From: DASWOJ01 sp964250755 | Lineage (GTDB): Bacteria > Pseudomonadota > Alphaproteobacteria > Acetobacterales > Acetobacteraceae | Assembly: GCA_964250755.1 (NCBI GenBank) | Contig: CAXUHB010000013.1 | Span: 36,505 to 100,504, forward strand | Reading direction: 5' to 3' | Length of the DNA: 64,000 nt | The notes under the pieces: generated by a model | Seen by the model: only the letters and a program-made list of their open reading frames with translations | The model's database searches: none | What the model was told of the DNA's origin: nothing | Translations under genes and position numbers: made by a program | Part shown: positions 61,708-64,000 of the stretch, piece by piece | Layout: every line of letters starts with the position of its first letter | Numbering within the stretch: position 1 is the first letter of the stretch

Positions 61708-61990
61708 CCCCGTCGTCCCTGATCTGCGCGCCGCCCGTGCGGCGGATGGGTTCACAGGCGGGTTATCGCGGGTTTCCCACGGGAACGCCACCGGGCCGCC
61801 GCGCTGGGCTGGAGAAGGGGCGCGGCATGGCTGAAAACCTCCATCGGGGTTATCCCCAGTTGCGCCTGGCGGGCGATGATCACGACGCGCTCAGCCGCCT
61901 GTATCCCCTTGGCGATGTAGCCGGACGTCACCGCATTGTCCCCGATGACCAGCACGCGCGGGATGAGTCAGCCGCGGTTGCCGGGCGATG
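61708..61990. other. Gap between the DAHP synthase and HD genes with a possible small ORF
   Basis: A minus-strand frame from a GTG at 61955 to a stop at 61752 (67 aa, LVIGDNAVTSGYIAKGIQAAERVVIIARQ...GITPMEVFSHAAPLL) has protein-like composition and G+C-rich third positions, but no family I recognise and no clear Shine-Dalgarno. It may be a real small gene, the remnant of a larger one, or chance. The DAHP synthase promoter must also lie here. Confidence 0.35.
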
Positions 61991-62566
61991 TCATCCGGCT
62001 GCCAGATCAGCCACCTCGTCCGCGGCCAATCGCAGATCACGGGACAAGGGGCCGGGCAGCCGCCGGGCGAATATCTCCGCCAGGGCCTGATAGTACCAGG
62101 CTGTGCCCCCGGGCGGGGCGTTGAAGCGGGACAGCATGGCCGTGCCATGAGTCCGCAGATCGGCGGCGATGGCACGGGCGTTGTGCAGCTTATCGGCGCA
62201 GCTCACCAGCAGAGTGGCACCGTCGGCGTACTCCAGGTGCGCCAAGTAGGCTTCTTTCCTGGCCCGCCACGGCGGCTTCGGCTGCACGTCCGTGTCGCTG
62301 CACGCCAGGACGACCGCGGCCACTCGCGGCCCGAAGCGCGCGGCAATGGCAGGGCCGTGCTGCTTGCCGCAATCCTCGATGGTGTCGTGCAGCATGGCGG
62401 CGCAAGCAAGGTCCTCGTCCCCGCCATGTTCCTGAACGATGGCGCAGACGGCCAGGAGGTGGCTGGCGTAGGGGATTGTCGTCCCCTTGCGGACCTGCCC
62501 GGCATGGGCTGTCAGCGCATAGGTGATGGCGTCCCGCAAGCGAGGGAGCGAGGGGTCTTGGGTCAA
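61991..62566 (-). CDS. HD-domain phosphohydrolase (SpoT/MESH1-like)
   Basis: About 191 aa. The metal-binding HD pair is in CAAMLHDTIEDCG, with the earlier histidine in LTAHAGQVRKGTTIPYASHLLAV and the last aspartate in LVSCADKLHNARAIAADL. This is the pattern of RelA/SpoT hydrolase domains, and single-domain members such as MESH1 hydrolyse ppGpp or NADPH. The substrate is not proven. The start is uncertain: the frame is open further upstream (to 62728), and TTG at 62566 is the first start that leaves only the domain. Confidence 0.83.
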   Translation of the reverse strand: MTQDPSLPRLRDAITYALTAHAGQVRKGTTIPYASHLLAVCAIVQEHGGDEDLACAAMLHDTIEDCGKQHGPAIAARFGPRVAAVVLACSDTDVQPKPPWRARKEAYLAHLEYADGATLLVSCADKLHNARAIAADLRTHGTAMLSRFNAPPGGTAWYYQALAEIFARRLPGPLSRDLRLAADEVADLAAG

Positions 62567-62657
62567 AAGACTGTTCCATTCCGGGCGGGGCTGCCTGCCG
62601 CCGAAGCTACCCCGGCGGCAGGCAGCCGGGAAAGGCCACCCGCCCTGCCCTGCCCCG

Positions 62658-63677
62658 CTACGGCTGTCCGCCGCCGCCCGCCGCCCCATAGACTTGCCCG
62701 GTCGCATAGCTGGCGTCGGCCGCCGCAAGCTGCACGTAGATCGAGGCCAGTTCGGCCGGCTGCCCCGGGCGGCCCATTGGGGTCTGGCCGCCGAACTTCT
62801 CCAGCTTCTCCATCGTCGCGCCGCCGCTCACTTGCAGCGGGGTCCAGATCGGGCCGGGCGCCACGCCGTTCACGCGGATGCCCTTGGGCGCCAGCTGCTT
62901 GGACAGCGACTTCACGAAGTTCATCGTCGCCGCCTTGGTCTGCGCGTAGTCATACAGGTCGGGGGATGGGTCGTAGGCCTGCTCCGACGTGGTAGCCACG
63001 ATGGCCGACCCTGGCTTCAGGTGCGGCAGCGCCGCCTTGATGATCCAGAACGGCGCGTAGATGTTCGTTTTCATCGTCCAGTCGAACTCCTGGCTGGTGA
63101 TGTCCAGGATCGAGGCGCGCGACTGCTGGCGCGCGGCGTTGCTGACCAGCAGGTCCAGCCCGCCCAGGCCGCGCACGGCCTCGTCCACCAGGTGGACGCA
63201 GAACGCCTCGTCCCGCAAGTCGCCGGGGATGGCGAGGGCGGTGCGGCCCTCGCGCTTGATGAGGGCGATCACCTCCTGCGCGTCCGGCTCCTCGTCCGGG
63301 TGGTAGTTGATGGCGACGTCGGCACCCTCCCGCGCATAGGCGATGGCGGCGGCACGGCCCATGCCGGAGTCCCCGCCCGTGATGAGCGCCTTGCGCCCCG
63401 CGAGGCGTCCGGAGCCGCGGTAGCTGGTCTCCCCGTGGTCTGGGCGGGGATCCATCTTGCTGGCGAGGCCGGGCCAGGGCTGTTCCTGCCGCTTGAAGGG
63501 CGGCCGGGGATACTTGGTGGACGGGTCCTGCAAGGGCTGCGGCGACGCGGCGGCGGCCGAAGCAGGCGTTTGCGCGAGGGCAGGTGCGGCGGCAGCGGCC
63601 AGGCCGACTCCCAGGCCGATGCCGGCGCTGCCAACCATCCGCCGGCGTGAAACCGCCGCCGTCTCGTCTGTGCTCAT
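62658..63677 (-). CDS. SDR-family oxidoreductase with a Tat signal peptide
   Basis: A 339-aa protein. The N-terminus has a twin-arginine signal (AVSRRRMVGSAGIGLGVGLA...AAPALAQ, about residues 8-35), then a ~45-residue linker and a YhdF/glucose-dehydrogenase-like SDR: ALITGGDSGMGRAAAIAYAREGADVAI with the cofactor loop, LVSNAARQQ, the catalytic YAQTKAAT, and VAPGPIWTPLQ. Export of a folded NAD(P)-dependent SDR through Tat is notable, since free cofactor is scarce in the periplasm. The ATG at 63677 is preferred over one four codons upstream. Confidence 0.92.
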   Translation of the reverse strand: MSTDETAAVSRRRMVGSAGIGLGVGLAAAAAPALAQTPASAAAASPQPLQDPSTKYPRPPFKRQEQPWPGLASKMDPRPDHGETSYRGSGRLAGRKALITGGDSGMGRAAAIAYAREGADVAINYHPDEEPDAQEVIALIKREGRTALAIPGDLRDEAFCVHLVDEAVRGLGGLDLLVSNAARQQSRASILDITSQEFDWTMKTNIYAPFWIIKAALPHLKPGSAIVATTSEQAYDPSPDLYDYAQTKAATMNFVKSLSKQLAPKGIRVNGVAPGPIWTPLQVSGGATMEKLEKFGGQTPMGRPGQPAELASIYVQLAAADASYATGQVYGAAGGGGQP

Positions 63678-63793
63678 CGTCCCCGTCTCCATCTGGCTAT
63701 GAAGGACACAACGGAGAAGCGGAGTGAGTGTTGCGCGCGGGACGAACGCGCTTGCGTGACCCGTGGGCCGGCACGGAGGAGGCTTGACGCCGA

Positions 63794-63831
63794 GAGGGCT
63801 GCGCGCCGGACGCCCGGCGCGGACAGCCCTC
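63794..63831 (-). terminator. Strong hairpin downstream of the Pit gene
   Basis: GAGGGCTG-CGCGCCGG pairs with CCGGCGCG-(GA)-CAGCCCTC across an ACGC loop: 16 bp with a 2-base bulge. It lies 17 bases past the Pit stop on the minus strand. There is no T-tract, but its stability and position argue for a terminator. Confidence 0.6.
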
Positions 63832-63847
63832 AAGTGTCTGCCTGCTG

Positions 63848-64000
63848 TCAGAACACCAGGCGGAACAGCGCATACAGCACGCCCGCCAGCAGCGCCGCCG
63901 CGGGCAGCGTCAGGACCCACGCCATTGCAATGCTGCGGACCGTGCTCCATTGCAGGCCCGACCCGTTGGCCGCCATCGTGCCCGCGACGCCGCTGGACAG
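63848..64000 (-). CDS. pit: Inorganic phosphate transporter (Pit family), C-terminal part
   Basis: The last 50 codons of a minus-strand gene that continues beyond the window. The translation SSGVAGTMAANGSGLQWSTV followed by RSIAMAWVLTLPAAALLAGVLYALF matches the C-terminal helices of low-affinity Pit phosphate permeases (AWVLTLPAA is a hallmark). The other end of the window holds a PstS-like protein, but the two are far apart and not obviously linked. Confidence 0.88.
   Translation of the reverse strand: MSSGVAGTMAANGSGLQWSTVRSIAMAWVLTLPAAALLAGVLYALFRLVF

Overview
The window is about 70% G+C by eye and densely coding, and it reads as a chromosomal segment of an alphaproteobacterium. The best lead to family level is the minus-strand pentose phosphate operon at 31.3-43.2 kb: transketolase, a fused transaldolase/phosphoglucose isomerase, a short 6-phosphogluconate dehydrogenase, Zwf, 6-phosphogluconolactonase, GntK and RpiA. 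This arrangement is familiar from acetic acid bacteria and relatives (Acetobacteraceae, Roseomonas/Acidiphilium-like). The assignment is inference; no rRNA or tRNA gene was seen.

Layout. 0-10 kb: end of a PstS-like/OmpA fusion, then alr-mlaE-mlaF, a less G+C-rich two-gene HEPN module, radA, a MOSC protein, cvpA-purF and a short-chain dehydrogenase. 10-14.2 kb: an MFS transporter, a decayed IS5-family element whose outer ends enclose a small cysteine-rich lipoprotein gene, a DUF5872/Rho_N-like protein and a second lipoprotein. 14.2-21.2 kb: a TetR-regulated RND efflux operon diverging from an AtzG/AtzE/AtzH-like amidohydrolase trio. 21.2-22.4 kb: nhaA. 22.5-31.3 kb: nine same-strand genes, mostly linked by 4-base stop/start overlaps, forming an uncharacterised glycan or pseudo-glycoside pathway: a GT9-like enzyme, two tandem CgeB-like glycosyltransferases, a sugar nucleotidyltransferase, a methyltransferase, a glycoside-hydrolase-like protein with an apparently circularly permuted barrel, a PIG-L deacetylase, a GT4 and a CelD-like acyltransferase.

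31.3-43.2 kb: the sugar phosphate operon. It runs from glucose phosphorylation (ROK kinase) and gluconate phosphorylation (GntK) through Zwf/Pgl/Gnd to the non-oxidative branch (RpiA, Tkt, Tal-Pgi), with HAD and histidine phosphatases alongside. 43.3-52.2 kb: MATE exporter, HAD hydrolase, ChaC, uvrB, nadE with a small acidic partner, and a glutamyl-tRNA synthetase. 52.2-58.2 kb: a GDSHS-domain/PhyH fusion, an acyltransferase-3 and a large YfhO-like membrane protein. 58.2-64 kb: xth, pncB, a class II DAHP synthase, an HD-domain protein, a Tat-exported SDR and the C-terminal end of a Pit phosphate transporter.

Two features run through the whole window. One is a family of inverted CTCTCC/GGAGAG repeats between operons; they supply C-terminal codons to some genes and a Shine-Dalgarno-like sequence to others. 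The other is strong avoidance of the hexamer family RTCGAY: Ile-Asp is written ATA-GAC or ATT-GAC instead of ATC-GAC. Half of the few RTCGAY sites I found lie in the transposase. The most promising loci for new biology are the 22.5-31.3 kb cluster, the GDSHS-PhyH fusion and the HEPN pair.
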